Part shown: positions 27,662 to 36,819 of the stretch, in pieces
Layout of the letters: each line of letters starts with the position of its first letter
How positions within the stretch are numbered: position 1 is the stretch's first letter
Assembly (NCBI RefSeq): GCF_900176255.2
Contig: NZ_FXEG02000002.1
Span: 1,488,001 to 1,552,000 of the forward strand
Length of the DNA stretch: 64,000 nucleotides
Reading direction: 5' to 3'
Source of the DNA: Mycobacterium ahvazicum
GTDB lineage: Bacteria > Actinomycetota > Actinomycetes > Mycobacteriales > Mycobacteriaceae
Program-made: the position numbers and the translations under genes
The notes under the pieces: model-generated
Database searches by the model: none
The model's input: only the letters and a program-made list of their open reading frames with translations
What the model was told of the DNA's origin: nothing

Positions 27662-28486
27662 CTACTTGTTCAAGAAGCCCGCGTCGACCGGCAACGTCAC
27701 GCCGGTGATGTAGCGCGCCTGGTCGGACACCAGCCAGGCCACCGCGTTGGCGATGTCCTCGGCGTCCAGCGTCTCCACCGGCATGGCGTTTCCCATCGCC
27801 GCGGGCGCGTCGGTCGCGGCGGCCATCTTGGCCAGCCATTCCCGGGTGAACTCGTTGTTGATCATCGGCGTCTCCACACCGGAGGGGTGAATCGAGTTGA
27901 CCCGAATCATCTCCCTCGCAAGCAAATTCGCGTATATCCGCATCAACCCCACCACGCCGTGCTTGGCGGCGGCGTAACCGACGGAACCGGCGTCCGGGCT
28001 GCCGACGCCGGCCAGTCCGGCCGCCGAGCTGATCAGCACGATCGAGCCACCGTCACCCTGGGCCACCATGGTCGGTATCGCAGCCTTGATCGTGTTGTAG
28101 ACACCGGTCAGGTTGACGTCGATGACATCGCGCCAGCCGTCGTCACCGGATTGCATCGGCGCGATACCGGCGTTGGCCACCACGATGTCGAGACGGCCGA
28201 GCTCGTCGATACCGGCCTGCACGGCGGCCGAAAGCGCCGCGCGGTCACGCACATCGGCCTGCTTGGCCACGATTCGGGCGCCGGTGTCTTCGACGAGTTT
28301 GACGGTGGCCGCCAGGTCCTCCGGTGTGGCCAGGGCATAGGGCACGCTGGCGATCGGCGCGCAGATGTCGACCGCGATCACGTCGGCGCCGTCGGTGGCC
28401 AGTCGCACCGCGTGCGCACGGCCCTGGCCGCGGGCCGCGCCGGTGATCAGCGCGACCTTTCCCTGCAGCGGGCCGGGAGCGGTCAC
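27662..28486 (-). CDS. Mycofactocin-type short-chain dehydrogenase (Rv2750 ortholog)
   Basis: The 274-residue SDR has [27 protein letters not shown], the N-terminal pattern of mycofactocin-coupled SDRs, with ANAG and the catalytic YAAAK. Such enzymes keep a bound NAD(H) and pass electrons to the peptide cofactor mycofactocin. Substrate unknown. GTG 28486 overlaps the upstream stop by 4 nt. Confidence 0.9.
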   Translation of the reverse strand: MTAPGPLQGKVALITGAARGQGRAHAVRLATDGADVIAVDICAPIASVPYALATPEDLAATVKLVEDTGARIVAKQADVRDRAALSAAVQAGIDELGRLDIVVANAGIAPMQSGDDGWRDVIDVNLTGVYNTIKAAIPTMVAQGDGGSIVLISSAAGLAGVGSPDAGSVGYAAAKHGVVGLMRIYANLLAREMIRVNSIHPSGVETPMINNEFTREWLAKMAAATDAPAAMGNAMPVETLDAEDIANAVAWLVSDQARYITGVTLPVDAGFLNK

Positions 28487-28797
28487 CGCCGCAGTTGTCC
28501 CTTATCCGCGTCGCCCGCGGGGACCGGCTGCAGCATCTTGATGTCGGGCGCCCCGGCGAGGTGCTCTCCGGCCGCGGCGAACATCTTGCCCACCGCGGGC
28601 GCGGTGCTGTGCACCTTCAGCGCCTCTTCGTCGGCCCACTGCTCGACGAACACGAAGGTCTCACCCGACTCGTGCACCGCATACAGCTGACAGCCGGGTT
28701 CAGCGTGCACCTCCTCGGCCGCGGTCTTGAGGATGTCGCGGACGGTGTCAACCGATTCGGGCTTGACGGTCAAGGTGGCGACGACGACGACGGGCAT
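28483..28797 (-). CDS. Antibiotic biosynthesis monooxygenase (ABM)-domain protein (Rv2749 ortholog)
   Basis: The 104-residue protein is a single ABM ferredoxin-like domain: [32 protein letters not shown] and [13 protein letters not shown]. Family members are cofactor-free quinol monooxygenases or heme-related small dimers. First gene of the minus-strand operon; SD AAGGAG precedes ATG 28797. Divergent from ftsK. Confidence 0.88.
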   Translation of the reverse strand: MPVVVVATLTVKPESVDTVRDILKTAAEEVHAEPGCQLYAVHESGETFVFVEQWADEEALKVHSTAPAVGKMFAAAGEHLAGAPDIKMLQPVPAGDADKGQLRR

Positions 28798-28950
28798 GCG
28801 GAGCTCCTTGAGGGGTGACTTAGGGGATCGTTGTCACCCTACTCAGGCGACAGTGGCGGATGCCAGGCTGCGCCCACCCAGCAGGAGAAGGCCGCGGTTT
28901 GCGCCCTGGCGGCCGCTTCGGGATGCTGTGGCGCGTTGGCGACCGAATCG

Positions 28951-28971
28951 ACACGGGTTTGTGACCCGTGT
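28951..28971. promoter_or_regulatory. Inverted repeat in the ftsK / ABM divergent promoter region
   Basis: ACACGGGT-N5-ACCCGTGT is a perfect dyad with 8-bp arms, 43 nt upstream of the ftsK start and between two divergent genes. It could be an operator for either gene. A TAGGCT -10 box (29002-29007) follows it. Confidence 0.45.
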
Positions 28972-29014
28972 GGCAGATGGTGAATATGGGGCTGATGCGA
29001 CTAGGCTAGACCCC

Positions 29015-31555
29015 ATGGCTAGTAAGACCGCTGCCCGCTCAGGAACCCGAACGAGCAGGTCAAAGGCCACTTCGCGCTCCAGCGGGTCTCGAAGTGCGCG
29101 ACCGGCACCTGCCCGCAAGAAGGCCGCCAAGACGGTGCGCCGGCCGGCCAAGCAGCACCACCGGTCGCTGCTCGTCGCCGCCGGGGTGACCGGCGGGCGC
29201 GCGATGCGAGCCACCTGGCTGATGGCGGCGCGCGGCACCGGGGGTGCGGCGCGGTCGATCGGGCGCGCCCGCGACATCGATCCCGGACATCGTCGCGACG
29301 GAATCGCGCTGGTACTGCTCGCCTTTGCCGTCGTGATCGCCGCGAGCTCGTGGTTCAACGCCGCGCGGCCGATCGGCGCGTGGGTCGACCAGGTGCTGCG
29401 CACGTTCATCGGTGCCGGCGTCCTGGCGCTGCCGGCCGTGCTCGGCGTGGTGGCGATCGTGCTGATGCGCACCCAGCCCAACCCCGAGGCGCGGCCGCGG
29501 CTGATCCTGGGCGCGAGCATGATCAGCTTTTCGCTGCTCGGCCTGCGCCACCTGTGGTCGGGTTCGCCGGGTGATCCCGAATTGCGCCGCCGTGCAGCAG
29601 GATTCGTCGGCTTCGCGATCGGCGGACCGCTGGCCGACGGGCTGACACCCTGGATCGCCGCGCCGCTGTTGTTCATCGGCGCACTGTTCGGGCTGCTGTT
29701 GCTGACCGGCACCACCTTGCGCGAGCTGCCCGAGATGGTGCGGGCCTGGGTGGGCACCCCGTTCGTCGATGACCTGTACGCCGATGAGGACGACAACGAC
29801 TACGACTACGACTACGACTACGCCGACGACGACGCGCACGAAGGCTTCTCCGACGGCCACTACGACGACGGCGCGCCCGACGAGGAGCCGAAGGCGTGGC
29901 CGTCGGCCGGCAAGCCCCCGGTCGTTCTCGACGACCCGTTGCCGGACGAAACGCCGACGGTTCCAGAACCCGCGCTGAAAGCCGGGGAAGCCAAGAGCCG
30001 CCGGCGTGCCGCCAAGAAGCTGGACACCCAAGTGCTGGATCGGGTGGTCGAAGGCCCGTACACGCTGCCCTCGATGGAGCTGCTGGTCGCCGGTGACCCG
30101 CCGAAGAAGCGCAGCGCGGCCAACACCCAGATGGCCGAGGCCATCGGTGAGGTGCTGACCCAGTTCAAGGTCGATGCGGCCGTCACCGGCTGCACCCGCG
30201 GTCCGACGGTCACCCGCTACGAGGTGGAGCTGGGGCCGGGTGTCAAGGTCGAGAAGATCACCGCGCTGCAGAAGAACATCGCCTACGCCGTGGCCACCGA
30301 GAGCGTTCGCATGCTGGCGCCGATCCCCGGCAAGTCCGCCGTCGGCATCGAGGTGCCCAACACCGACCGGGAGATGGTGCGGCTGGCCGACGTGCTCACC
30401 GATCCGTCCACCCGCCGCGACCACCACCCGCTGGTGATCGGGCTGGGCAAGGACATCGAGGGCGAGATGATCTCGGCCAACCTGGCCAAGATGCCGCACC
30501 TGCTGGTGGCCGGGTCCACCGGTTCCGGTAAGTCCAGCTTCGTCAACTCGATGCTGGTGTCGTTGCTGACGCGGGCCACGCCGGAGGAGGTCAGGATGAT
30601 CCTGATCGACCCGAAGATGGTGGAACTGACGCCGTACGAAGGCATTCCGCACTTGATCACGCCGATCATCACGCAGCCGAAGAAGGCCGCCGCCGCGCTG
30701 GCCTGGCTGGTCGAGGAGATGGAGCAGCGTTACCAGGACATGCAGGCCTCGCGGGTGCGTCACATCGACGACTTCAACGCCAAGGTTCGCTCCGGCGCGA
30801 TCACCGCGCCGCTGGGCAGCCAGCGTGAGTACCGGCCGTACCCGTATGTCGTCGCGATCGTCGACGAGCTGGCCGACCTGATGATGACCGCACCGCGCGA
30901 CGTCGAGGACGCGATCGTGCGGATCACTCAGAAGGCCCGTGCCGCCGGCATCCACCTGGTGCTGGCCACCCAGCGCCCGTCCGTCGACGTCGTCACCGGC
31001 CTGATCAAGACCAACGTGCCCTCGCGACTGGCGTTCGCGACGTCGTCGCTGACCGACAGCCGAGTGATCCTGGACCAGCAGGGCGCCGAGAAGCTGATCG
31101 GGATGGGCGACGGGCTGTTCCTGCCGATGGGCGCCAACAAGCCGCTGCGGCTGCAGGGGGCCTACATCACCGACGAGGAGATCCACGCCGTCGTCAACGC
31201 CTGCAAGGACCAGGCCGAACCCGAATACACCGAGGGCGTCACCACCGCCAAGCCCACCGCGGAGCGCACCGACGTCGACCCCGACATCGGCGACGACATG
31301 GACGTCTTCCTGCAGGCCGTCGAGCTCGTGGTGTCCAGCCAGTTCGGCTCGACTTCGATGTTGCAGCGCAAACTGCGCGTCGGCTTCGCCAAGGCCGGCC
31401 GGCTGATGGATCTGATGGAGACCCGCGGCATCGTCGGGCCCAGCGAGGGATCCAAGGCGCGCGAGGTGCTGGTCAAGCCCGACGAGCTGGCCGGAACGCT
31501 GGCGCTGATCCGCGGCGGGGCGAACGCCGACGGCGGCGACGACGATGGCGACTAG
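29015..31555 (+). CDS. ftsK: DNA translocase FtsK
   Basis: The 846-residue protein has a basic Ser/Arg leader, four TM segments (about residues 90-240), an acidic linker with a DYDYDYDY run, the alpha/beta motor with Walker A VAGSTGSGKSS and Walker B VAIVDELADLM, and a C-terminal gamma winged helix (SSTSMLQRKLRVG-type sequence, FGSTSMLQRKLRVGFAKAGRLMD). It pumps chromosome dimers at the septum and links division to segregation. ATG 29015 is 7 nt after TAGGCT and has no SD, so the message is probably leaderless. Confidence 0.96.
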   Translation: MASKTAARSGTRTSRSKATSRSSGSRSARPAPARKKAAKTVRRPAKQHHRSLLVAAGVTGGRAMRATWLMAARGTGGAARSIGRARDIDPGHRRDGIALVLLAFAVVIAASSWFNAARPIGAWVDQVLRTFIGAGVLALPAVLGVVAIVLMRTQPNPEARPRLILGASMISFSLLGLRHLWSGSPGDPELRRRAAGFVGFAIGGPLADGLTPWIAAPLLFIGALFGLLLLTGTTLRELPEMVRAWVGTPFVDDLYADEDDNDYDYDYDYADDDAHEGFSDGHYDDGAPDEEPKAWPSAGKPPVVLDDPLPDETPTVPEPALKAGEAKSRRRAAKKLDTQVLDRVVEGPYTLPSMELLVAGDPPKKRSAANTQMAEAIGEVLTQFKVDAAVTGCTRGPTVTRYEVELGPGVKVEKITALQKNIAYAVATESVRMLAPIPGKSAVGIEVPNTDREMVRLADVLTDPSTRRDHHPLVIGLGKDIEGEMISANLAKMPHLLVAGSTGSGKSSFVNSMLVSLLTRATPEEVRMILIDPKMVELTPYEGIPHLITPIITQPKKAAAALAWLVEEMEQRYQDMQASRVRHIDDFNAKVRSGAITAPLGSQREYRPYPYVVAIVDELADLMMTAPRDVEDAIVRITQKARAAGIHLVLATQRPSVDVVTGLIKTNVPSRLAFATSSLTDSRVILDQQGAEKLIGMGDGLFLPMGANKPLRLQGAYITDEEIHAVVNACKDQAEPEYTEGVTTAKPTAERTDVDPDIGDDMDVFLQAVELVVSSQFGSTSMLQRKLRVGFAKAGRLMDLMETRGIVGPSEGSKAREVLVKPDELAGTLALIRGGANADGGDDDGD

Positions 31556-31561
31556 CCCCGG

Positions 31562-32080
31562 CTAGAGCAGCAGCAGCATCCGGGTGTTGCCCAGGATGTT
31601 GGGCTTGACGTAGCTCAGGTCCAGGAACTCCGCGACACCGATGTCGTAGGAGCGGCACATCTCCTCGAACACCTCGGCGGTGACCGGCGTGCCCTCGATC
31701 TCGGTGAACCCGTGCCTGCCGAAGAACTCGGTTTCGAAGGTCAGCACGAAGATCCGCTCCAGCTGCAGCTCGCGCGCGACGTCGAGCAGGCACTGGACGA
31801 TCGCGTGGCCGACACCATGACCCGTCGCGGCGGGGTCGACCGCGACGGTGCGGATTTCGCCGAGGTCCGACCAGAACACGTGCAACGCCCCGCAGCCGAC
31901 CACCTTGCCGTCCAGCTCGGCCACCCAGAACTCCTGGACGGCCTCGTACAGCGTCACCAGGGCCTTTTCCAGCAGGATCTTGCCCGCATAGGTGTCGACG
32001 AGGTGCTTGATCGTGGGGACGTCGGATGTTCGCGCGCGCCGGACGACCACTGTCTGGTTATCCCGAGAACGTTCGGTCAC
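31562..32080 (-). CDS. argA: N-acetylglutamate synthase ArgA (GNAT type)
   Basis: The 172-residue GNAT acetyltransferase has the acetyl-CoA loop VAVDPAATGHGVGHAIV and YVKPNILGNTRML at the C-terminus. It matches Rv2747, the small mycobacterial NAGS that starts arginine synthesis. I chose GTG 32080 (TERSRDN), which aligns with the M. tuberculosis start; ATG 32098 would add six residues. TACTGT ends 5 nt before GTG 32080. Convergent with ftsK, divergent from pgsA3. Confidence 0.92.
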   Translation of the reverse strand: MTERSRDNQTVVVRRARTSDVPTIKHLVDTYAGKILLEKALVTLYEAVQEFWVAELDGKVVGCGALHVFWSDLGEIRTVAVDPAATGHGVGHAIVQCLLDVARELQLERIFVLTFETEFFGRHGFTEIEGTPVTAEVFEEMCRSYDIGVAEFLDLSYVKPNILGNTRMLLLL

Positions 32081-32136
32081 GGGTAACAGTATTGACATCG
32101 GGGGCGGCTGTACTGGTCAACCGTTATTCTGATGCC

Positions 32137-32727
32137 GTGTCGGGGCAGCCGCAGACAGGACCGGTGGCGGGACGCGTCAGCATCGCCAACCTGGCCAATG
32201 TCCTCACGCTGGCGCGGCTGGTACTGGTTCCGATCTTCCTGCTCGCTTTGTTCGCCGGTGGCGGCCACGAAACCGTGGCACGGATCGTGGCTTTCGTGGT
32301 GTTCGCGGTGGCGTGTATCACCGACCGGCTGGACGGACTGCTGGCCCGTAACTACGGCATGGCGACCGAATTCGGCGCGTTCGTCGATCCGATCGCCGAC
32401 AAGATGCTGATCGGGTCGGCGCTGGTCGGACTGTCGATGCTCGGCGACCTGCCCTGGTGGGTGACCGTGCTGATCCTGGCCCGCGAGATCGGCGTGACGC
32501 TGTTGCGACTGGCCGTGATTCGCCGCGGCGTCATTCCGGCCAGCTGGGGCGGGAAACTGAAGACTTTTGTGCAAGCGGTGGCGATCGGGCTGTTCGTGCT
32601 GCCGCTGTCGGGACCGTTCCTGGTCGGCGCGTCGGTGGTGATGGGAGCCGCGATCGTGCTGACCGTGGTCACCGGGATCGACTACGTGGCGTCGACCGTC
32701 AAGGAAGTGCGGCGGACGGGAACCTAG
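32137..32727 (+). CDS. pgsA3: CDP-diacylglycerol phosphatidyltransferase PgsA3
   Basis: The 196-residue membrane enzyme has the CDP-alcohol phosphotransferase motif in TDRLDGLLARNYG followed by FGAFVDPIADK (DGxxAR-x8-Gx3Dx3D). It probably makes phosphatidylglycerol phosphate. About five TM helices. GTG 32137 lies 6 nt after TATTCT (32125-32130), suggesting a leaderless mRNA. clgR follows 57 nt downstream. Confidence 0.92.
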   Translation: MSGQPQTGPVAGRVSIANLANVLTLARLVLVPIFLLALFAGGGHETVARIVAFVVFAVACITDRLDGLLARNYGMATEFGAFVDPIADKMLIGSALVGLSMLGDLPWWVTVLILAREIGVTLLRLAVIRRGVIPASWGGKLKTFVQAVAIGLFVLPLSGPFLVGASVVMGAAIVLTVVTGIDYVASTVKEVRRTGT

Positions 32728-32784
32728 ACGGCGGCTGCCGGCGTTGACCTGATGAAGCAGCTTTGCCGGACGAAGGAGAGCAGG

Positions 32785-33120
32785 ATGTCGCCATTGGTGC
32801 GCGAGGTCATCGGCGAGGTGCTGCGTCTGGCCCGAACGACCCAGGGACGGACGCTGCGCGAGGTTTCGGACACCGCGCGGGTGAGCCTCGGCTATCTCTC
32901 CGAGGTGGAGCGTGGCCGCAAGGAGGCCTCCAGCGAGCTGCTGAACGCCATCTGCGACGCGCTGGACGTCCCGCTGTCGACGGTGCTCACCGACGCCGGT
33001 GAGCGAATGGCGGACGAGGAACGCGCCGCGGCCGCGCAGACCGCCGAGGCCAGTGCGTCCACCATCGACGCCACCACGAAGGTCGTCATCCCGCAGGTAG
33101 CGTCGCTCGCGGTGGCCTGA
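32785..33120 (+). CDS. clgR: Transcriptional activator ClgR
   Basis: The 111-residue protein has an XRE-type helix-turn-helix ([25 protein letters not shown]) and ends in Ala/Val (VASLAVA), the type of C-terminus recognised by ClpP-dependent proteolysis. ClgR activates clp protease and psp genes under envelope stress. SD AAGGAG precedes ATG 32785. pspA and pspM follow in the same direction. Confidence 0.95.
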   Translation: MSPLVREVIGEVLRLARTTQGRTLREVSDTARVSLGYLSEVERGRKEASSELLNAICDALDVPLSTVLTDAGERMADEERAAAAQTAEASASTIDATTKVVIPQVASLAVA

Positions 33121-33222
33121 GGGTGGGGCGAACGGCTCCAACCCGTTAAATTGAGCGGCAGGGTGATCGCCAGGGCTCAGCAGGGGTCCTCCGGCACACG
33201 GAAACGAAGGTGGAGCTAACTC

Positions 33223-34053
33223 ATGGCCAATCCGTTCGTCAAAGCGTGGAAATACGTCATGGCGCTGTTCAACGCGAAAATTGACGAGCACGCCGACCCC
33301 AAGATCCAGATTCAGCAGGCCATCGAGGAAGCCCAGCGCACCCATCAGGCGCTGACCCAGCAAGCCGCGCAGGTGATCGGCAACCAGCGCCAGCTGGAGA
33401 TGCGGCTCAACCGGCAACTGGCCGACATCGAGAAGCTGCAAGTCAACGTGCGCCAGGCGCTGACGCTGGCCGACCAGGCCACCGCCGGCGGAGACGCCGC
33501 CAAGGCCGCCGAGTACACCAACGCCGCCGAGGCGTTCGCGGCTCAGCTGGTCACCGCCGAGCAGAGCGTGGAAGACCTCAAGACGTTGCACGATCAGGCC
33601 TTGGGCGCGGCGGCGCAGGCCAAGAAGGCGGTCGAGCGCAACGCCATGGTGTTGCAGCAGAAGATCGCCGAGCGCACCAAGCTGCTCAGCCAGCTCGAGC
33701 AGGCGAAGATGCAGGAGCAGGTCAGCGCGTCGCTGCGGTCGATGAGCGAGATCGCCGCACCGGGCAACACACCGAGCCTCGACGAGGTCCGCGACAAGAT
33801 CGAACGGCGCTACGCCAACGCGATCGGCTCGGCCGAGCTCGCCCAGAATTCGGTGCAGGGCCGCATGCTCGAGGTCCAGCAGGCCAGCGTCGAGATGGCG
33901 GGTCACTCGCGGCTCGAGCAAATTCGGGCGTCGATGCGTGGCGAGGCCCTGCCGACGGGTGGAACCGCGGCGGCTCCCGGAGCCACGCCGGCCACCCCCG
34001 CGCCGGCCGAGGGCGCCGGCGGACAGGTGGCCGAGAAACCCTTCGGCCAGTAG
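33223..34053 (+). CDS. pspA: Phage-shock protein A homolog (35-kDa antigen)
   Basis: The 276-residue PspA/IM30 protein is a long coiled coil (about residues 25-225) starting [20 protein letters not shown], with an Ala/Pro/Gly-rich tail. It binds stressed membranes and holds ClgR activity in check. SD-like GGTGGAG before ATG 33223. Second gene of the clgR-pspA-pspM group. Confidence 0.95.
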   Translation: MANPFVKAWKYVMALFNAKIDEHADPKIQIQQAIEEAQRTHQALTQQAAQVIGNQRQLEMRLNRQLADIEKLQVNVRQALTLADQATAGGDAAKAAEYTNAAEAFAAQLVTAEQSVEDLKTLHDQALGAAAQAKKAVERNAMVLQQKIAERTKLLSQLEQAKMQEQVSASLRSMSEIAAPGNTPSLDEVRDKIERRYANAIGSAELAQNSVQGRMLEVQQASVEMAGHSRLEQIRASMRGEALPTGGTAAAPGATPATPAPAEGAGGQVAEKPFGQ

Positions 34054-34067
34054 CCGGCCGGTGTGAG

Positions 34068-34877
34068 ATGGCGGTGAAGGCAACGCAGCGCGGGCTTTGG
34101 CGCGCACTGCTGCAGCAGGGGCTGGAGACCGCCGCCGACCTGACCGGCTTCGTCGCCCAGAAGATCAGCGCGGCGGCCGACCCGCGAGCGCGGCTGCTGC
34201 GCCGCCGCCGTCGTGCCCTGCGCTGGGCCTGGATCTTCACCATCGGCAGCGTGTTCTGGGGTTTGGTCACGGCCGTGCTGGCGTGGTGGGGCTGGTTCGT
34301 ATTACTGCTGCAGGTCACCGGCGGGATCGCGGTGCTCGAGACGATTCCCGCGACGCTGCTGTTCTTTCGCTACCACTGGCTGAAGGCCGAGCCGCTGCCG
34401 GGCAGCCGGCCCGCCAATGCTCGCCGGCTGCCGCCAGCCGGCTCCGCGGCGCGACCCGCGATGTATGCGCTGGGCGCCTCCGAGCGCGGGTTCTTCTCGC
34501 TGTTGGGCGTCATCGAGCGAGGCGCCATGTTGCCGTCGGACGAGATCAGCGACTTGACCGCGGCGGCGAACAGGACCTCGGCGGCAATGGCCTCGACCGC
34601 CGCGGAGGTGGTGTCGATGGAGCGCGCGGCGCACAACTCGGAATCGTCGCGCGCGTATCTGGTGCCCAGCATCAACGCGTTCACCGCGCAGCTGGGCGCC
34701 GGCGTCCGGCAGTACAACGAAATGGTCACCGCCGCTGCGCAATTGGTTTCCTCGGCGAACGGTGATGGGCTGGCCGATGCACACCAGCGCTACCGGGCCG
34801 AGCTGGCAGAGGCTACCGACCGCCTGACCGGCTGGGCGCAGGCGTTCGACGAACTCGGCGGGTTACCGCGACGCTAG
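34068..34877 (+). CDS. pspM: PspM, integral membrane partner of PspA (Rv2743c ortholog)
   Basis: The 269-residue protein has a basic N-terminus (LLRRRRRALRW) and two adjacent TM segments (WIFTIGSVFWGLVTAVLAWWGW and VLLLQVTGGIAVLETIPATLLFF), followed by a cytoplasmic helical domain. In M. tuberculosis PspM and then PspN follow PspA; here the gene after pspM is ephG on the other strand, with the two stops overlapping, so pspN is missing. Confidence 0.9.
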   Translation: MAVKATQRGLWRALLQQGLETAADLTGFVAQKISAAADPRARLLRRRRRALRWAWIFTIGSVFWGLVTAVLAWWGWFVLLLQVTGGIAVLETIPATLLFFRYHWLKAEPLPGSRPANARRLPPAGSAARPAMYALGASERGFFSLLGVIERGAMLPSDEISDLTAAANRTSAAMASTAAEVVSMERAAHNSESSRAYLVPSINAFTAQLGAGVRQYNEMVTAAAQLVSSANGDGLADAHQRYRAELAEATDRLTGWAQAFDELGGLPRR

Positions 34878-35305
34878 AACGACGCTCGGAGCGACGGCAG
34901 CACCAGCGCGGCCACCCCGCGCAGCAACGCCTTGGTCATGTCGAAGAAGTCAAAGTAGTCCCGCCACAACGTGATACGTCCGTTGTGGACCTCGAACACG
35001 CCGCACACCCAGAACTGCAGCCGGAGCGGCCCCAGGATCAGTGCATCGCTGCGCTCGGTGAGCACCGCGGCACCGTCGGCGGCAATGCGGTGAATCTTCA
35101 CCTCGAACCCCGCGCGGCCGTCCATTCGCCGGAACAGCTTCATGGCGCGGGCACGCCCGTGGATCGTCGGCAATCCGACGTTTTCGTAGACGAGGTTGTC
35201 GTCCAGCGAGGCATCCGCGGTGTCGAAGTCCGCGTCCATCAGGGCGTTCAGAAAAGTCTCGACCGTGCGCGTGTTCGCGACGGCTGTTCCAGTCAGCTCG
35301 GTCAT
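34874..35305 (-). CDS. ephG: Limonene-1,2-epoxide hydrolase-like protein EphG
   Basis: The 143-residue SnoaL/LEH-fold protein resembles EphG (Rv2740), which hydrolyses cholesterol and other epoxides. The LEH active-site pattern is present: an Asn/Tyr pair in YENVGLPT, and Arg/Asp in LWRDYFD. It overlaps the stop of pspM tail to tail by 4 nt and is divergent from the glycosyltransferase at 35355. Confidence 0.88.
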   Translation of the reverse strand: MTELTGTAVANTRTVETFLNALMDADFDTADASLDDNLVYENVGLPTIHGRARAMKLFRRMDGRAGFEVKIHRIAADGAAVLTERSDALILGPLRLQFWVCGVFEVHNGRITLWRDYFDFFDMTKALLRGVAALVLPSLRASF

Positions 35306-35354
35306 GGTGCCAGCGTAGGCGCGCCTCCGTGGGGCGCTGTGGCAGGGTAAGGCG

Positions 35355-36521
35355 GTGCGAGTCGCCGTGGTCGCCGGGCCGGATCCCGGGCACTCGTTTC
35401 CCGCGATCGCGTTGTGTCAGCGCTTCCGGGACGCGGGCGACGAGCCGACCCTGTTCACCGGCGAGGAATGGCTGCAAGCCGCCCGCGACGTCGGCATCGA
35501 GGCGCTCGCGCTCGACGGGCTGGCCGCGACCGACGAAGACGTCGACGCCGGGGCCCGAATCCACCGGCGCGCGGCGCGAATGGCGGTGCTCAATGTTCCG
35601 GCCCTGCGCGAGCTGGCGCCCGACCTGGTGGTGTCCGACGTCATCACCGCCGGCGGCGGCATGGCCGCCGAGCTGCTCGGGATCCCGTGGATCGAGCTGA
35701 ACCCGCACCCGCTGTACCTGCCGTCTCGCGGGTTGCCGCCGATCGGCAGCGGGCTGGCGCCGGGTACCGGCATTCGCGGCCGGTTGCGCGACGCCGCGAT
35801 GCGGGCGCTGACGGCGCGCTCGGTGCGCACGGGTCTGCAGCAGCGCGAGATGGCGCGCACCGAGATCGGATTGCCGGCGCGCGATCCCGGTCCGCTGCGA
35901 CGGCTGATCGCCACGCTGCCCGCACTCGAGGTGTCCCGTCCGGACTGGCCGGCCGAGGCCGTGGTCGTCGGGCCGCTGCACTTCGAGCCGACCGATCGCA
36001 TCCTCGAGGTGCCGGCCGAGTCCGGGCCGGTGATCGTCATCGCGCCGTCGACGGCCTTGATCGGGACCGAGGGGCTGGCCGAAGTCGCGCTGGGGTGCCT
36101 GACGCCGGGGGAGACGTTGCCGGCGGGCTCGCGCCTGCTGGTGTCGCGGTTGAACGGACCGGACCTGACGGTGCCGCCGTGGGCGGTCGTGGGGCTGGGT
36201 CGTCAGGACGAGCTGCTCTCCCACGCCGACGTCGTGATCTGCGGCGGCGGCCACGGCATGGTCGCCAAGACGCTGCTGGCCGGGGTACCGCTGGTGGTGG
36301 TTCCCGGCGGCGGGGATCAGTGGGAGATCGCCAACCGGGTGCAGCGGCAGGGGAGCGCGCGACTGATTCGGCCACTGACCGCCGATGCCCTGGCCGACGC
36401 GGTCAACGACGTGTTGTCCACGCCGGGCTACCGCGATGCCGCACGCACCGCCGCCTCCGGTATCCACCGCGTCGCCGACCCGGTTCGGGTGTGCCACCAA
36501 GCGCTGGCGCTCGCGAAGTAG
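35355..36521 (+). CDS. GT-B glycosyltransferase-like protein (Rv2739c ortholog)
   Basis: The 388-residue protein has a GT1-like fold: MRVAVVAGPDPGHSFPAIALCQRF at the N-terminus and GGGHGMVAKTLLAGVPLVVVPGGGDQWEIANRV as the donor-binding region. The His of the usual HHGG is replaced by GGGHG. Length is identical to the M. tuberculosis protein, long annotated as an alanine-rich transferase. Substrate unknown. Confidence 0.88.
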   Translation: MRVAVVAGPDPGHSFPAIALCQRFRDAGDEPTLFTGEEWLQAARDVGIEALALDGLAATDEDVDAGARIHRRAARMAVLNVPALRELAPDLVVSDVITAGGGMAAELLGIPWIELNPHPLYLPSRGLPPIGSGLAPGTGIRGRLRDAAMRALTARSVRTGLQQREMARTEIGLPARDPGPLRRLIATLPALEVSRPDWPAEAVVVGPLHFEPTDRILEVPAESGPVIVIAPSTALIGTEGLAEVALGCLTPGETLPAGSRLLVSRLNGPDLTVPPWAVVGLGRQDELLSHADVVICGGGHGMVAKTLLAGVPLVVVPGGGDQWEIANRVQRQGSARLIRPLTADALADAVNDVLSTPGYRDAARTAASGIHRVADPVRVCHQALALAK

Positions 36522-36544
36522 CCGGGCTCGGTATGTTGGCTGGC

Positions 36545-36739
36545 GTGCGGCTGACGGAGTTCAACGAGCGGGTGGTGCTGCGATTCGGTGCTGCCTACGG
36601 CGCATCGGTTCTGGTAGATCACGTGCTGCCGGGTTTCGACGGCCGGACCGCCGCCCAGGCGATCGAGGACGGCATCGAACCCCGCGACGTCTGGCGGGCA
36701 TTGTGCGCCGACTTCGACGTGCCCCGCGAGCAATGGTGA
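36545..36739 (+). CDS. DUF3046 small protein (Rv2738c-like)
   Basis: The 64-residue protein begins MRLTEFNERVVLRFGAAYG and ends with DVWRALCADFDVPREQW, the DUF3046 pattern found just upstream of recA in many actinobacteria. GTG 36545 fits the family start and is 7 nt after TATGTT (36532-36537), consistent with a leaderless message; ATG 36533 would add four residues but overlaps that box. Function unknown. Confidence 0.8.
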   Translation: MRLTEFNERVVLRFGAAYGASVLVDHVLPGFDGRTAAQAIEDGIEPRDVWRALCADFDVPREQW

Positions 36740-36765
36740 GCTTTTCGCTCGCCGGGCCTCCCGTC

Positions 36766-36819
36766 GAGTGTGCGGCTACGGCGCCCTGTGCGCACACTGG
36801 CCGTCGCCAGCGCACACTC
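36766..36819. repeat. GAGTGTGC/GCACACTC inverted repeat between convergent genes
   Basis: GAGTGTGC (36766-36773) is complementary to GCACACTC (36812-36819), with a further GCACACT copy at 36792-36798. It lies between the DUF3046 stop and the end of the convergent FhuF-like gene, where a terminator is needed. Similar short GCACACT-type palindromes occur between mycobacterial genes. Confidence 0.5.

Noticed and set aside
29060..31186. 708-codon antisense frame opposite ftsK
   Set aside because: FtsK is certain on the plus strand; the antisense product is compositionally biased.
32077..34107. 676-codon antisense frame opposite pgsA3, clgR and pspA
   Set aside because: All three plus-strand genes are recognised; the frame spans their promoters.
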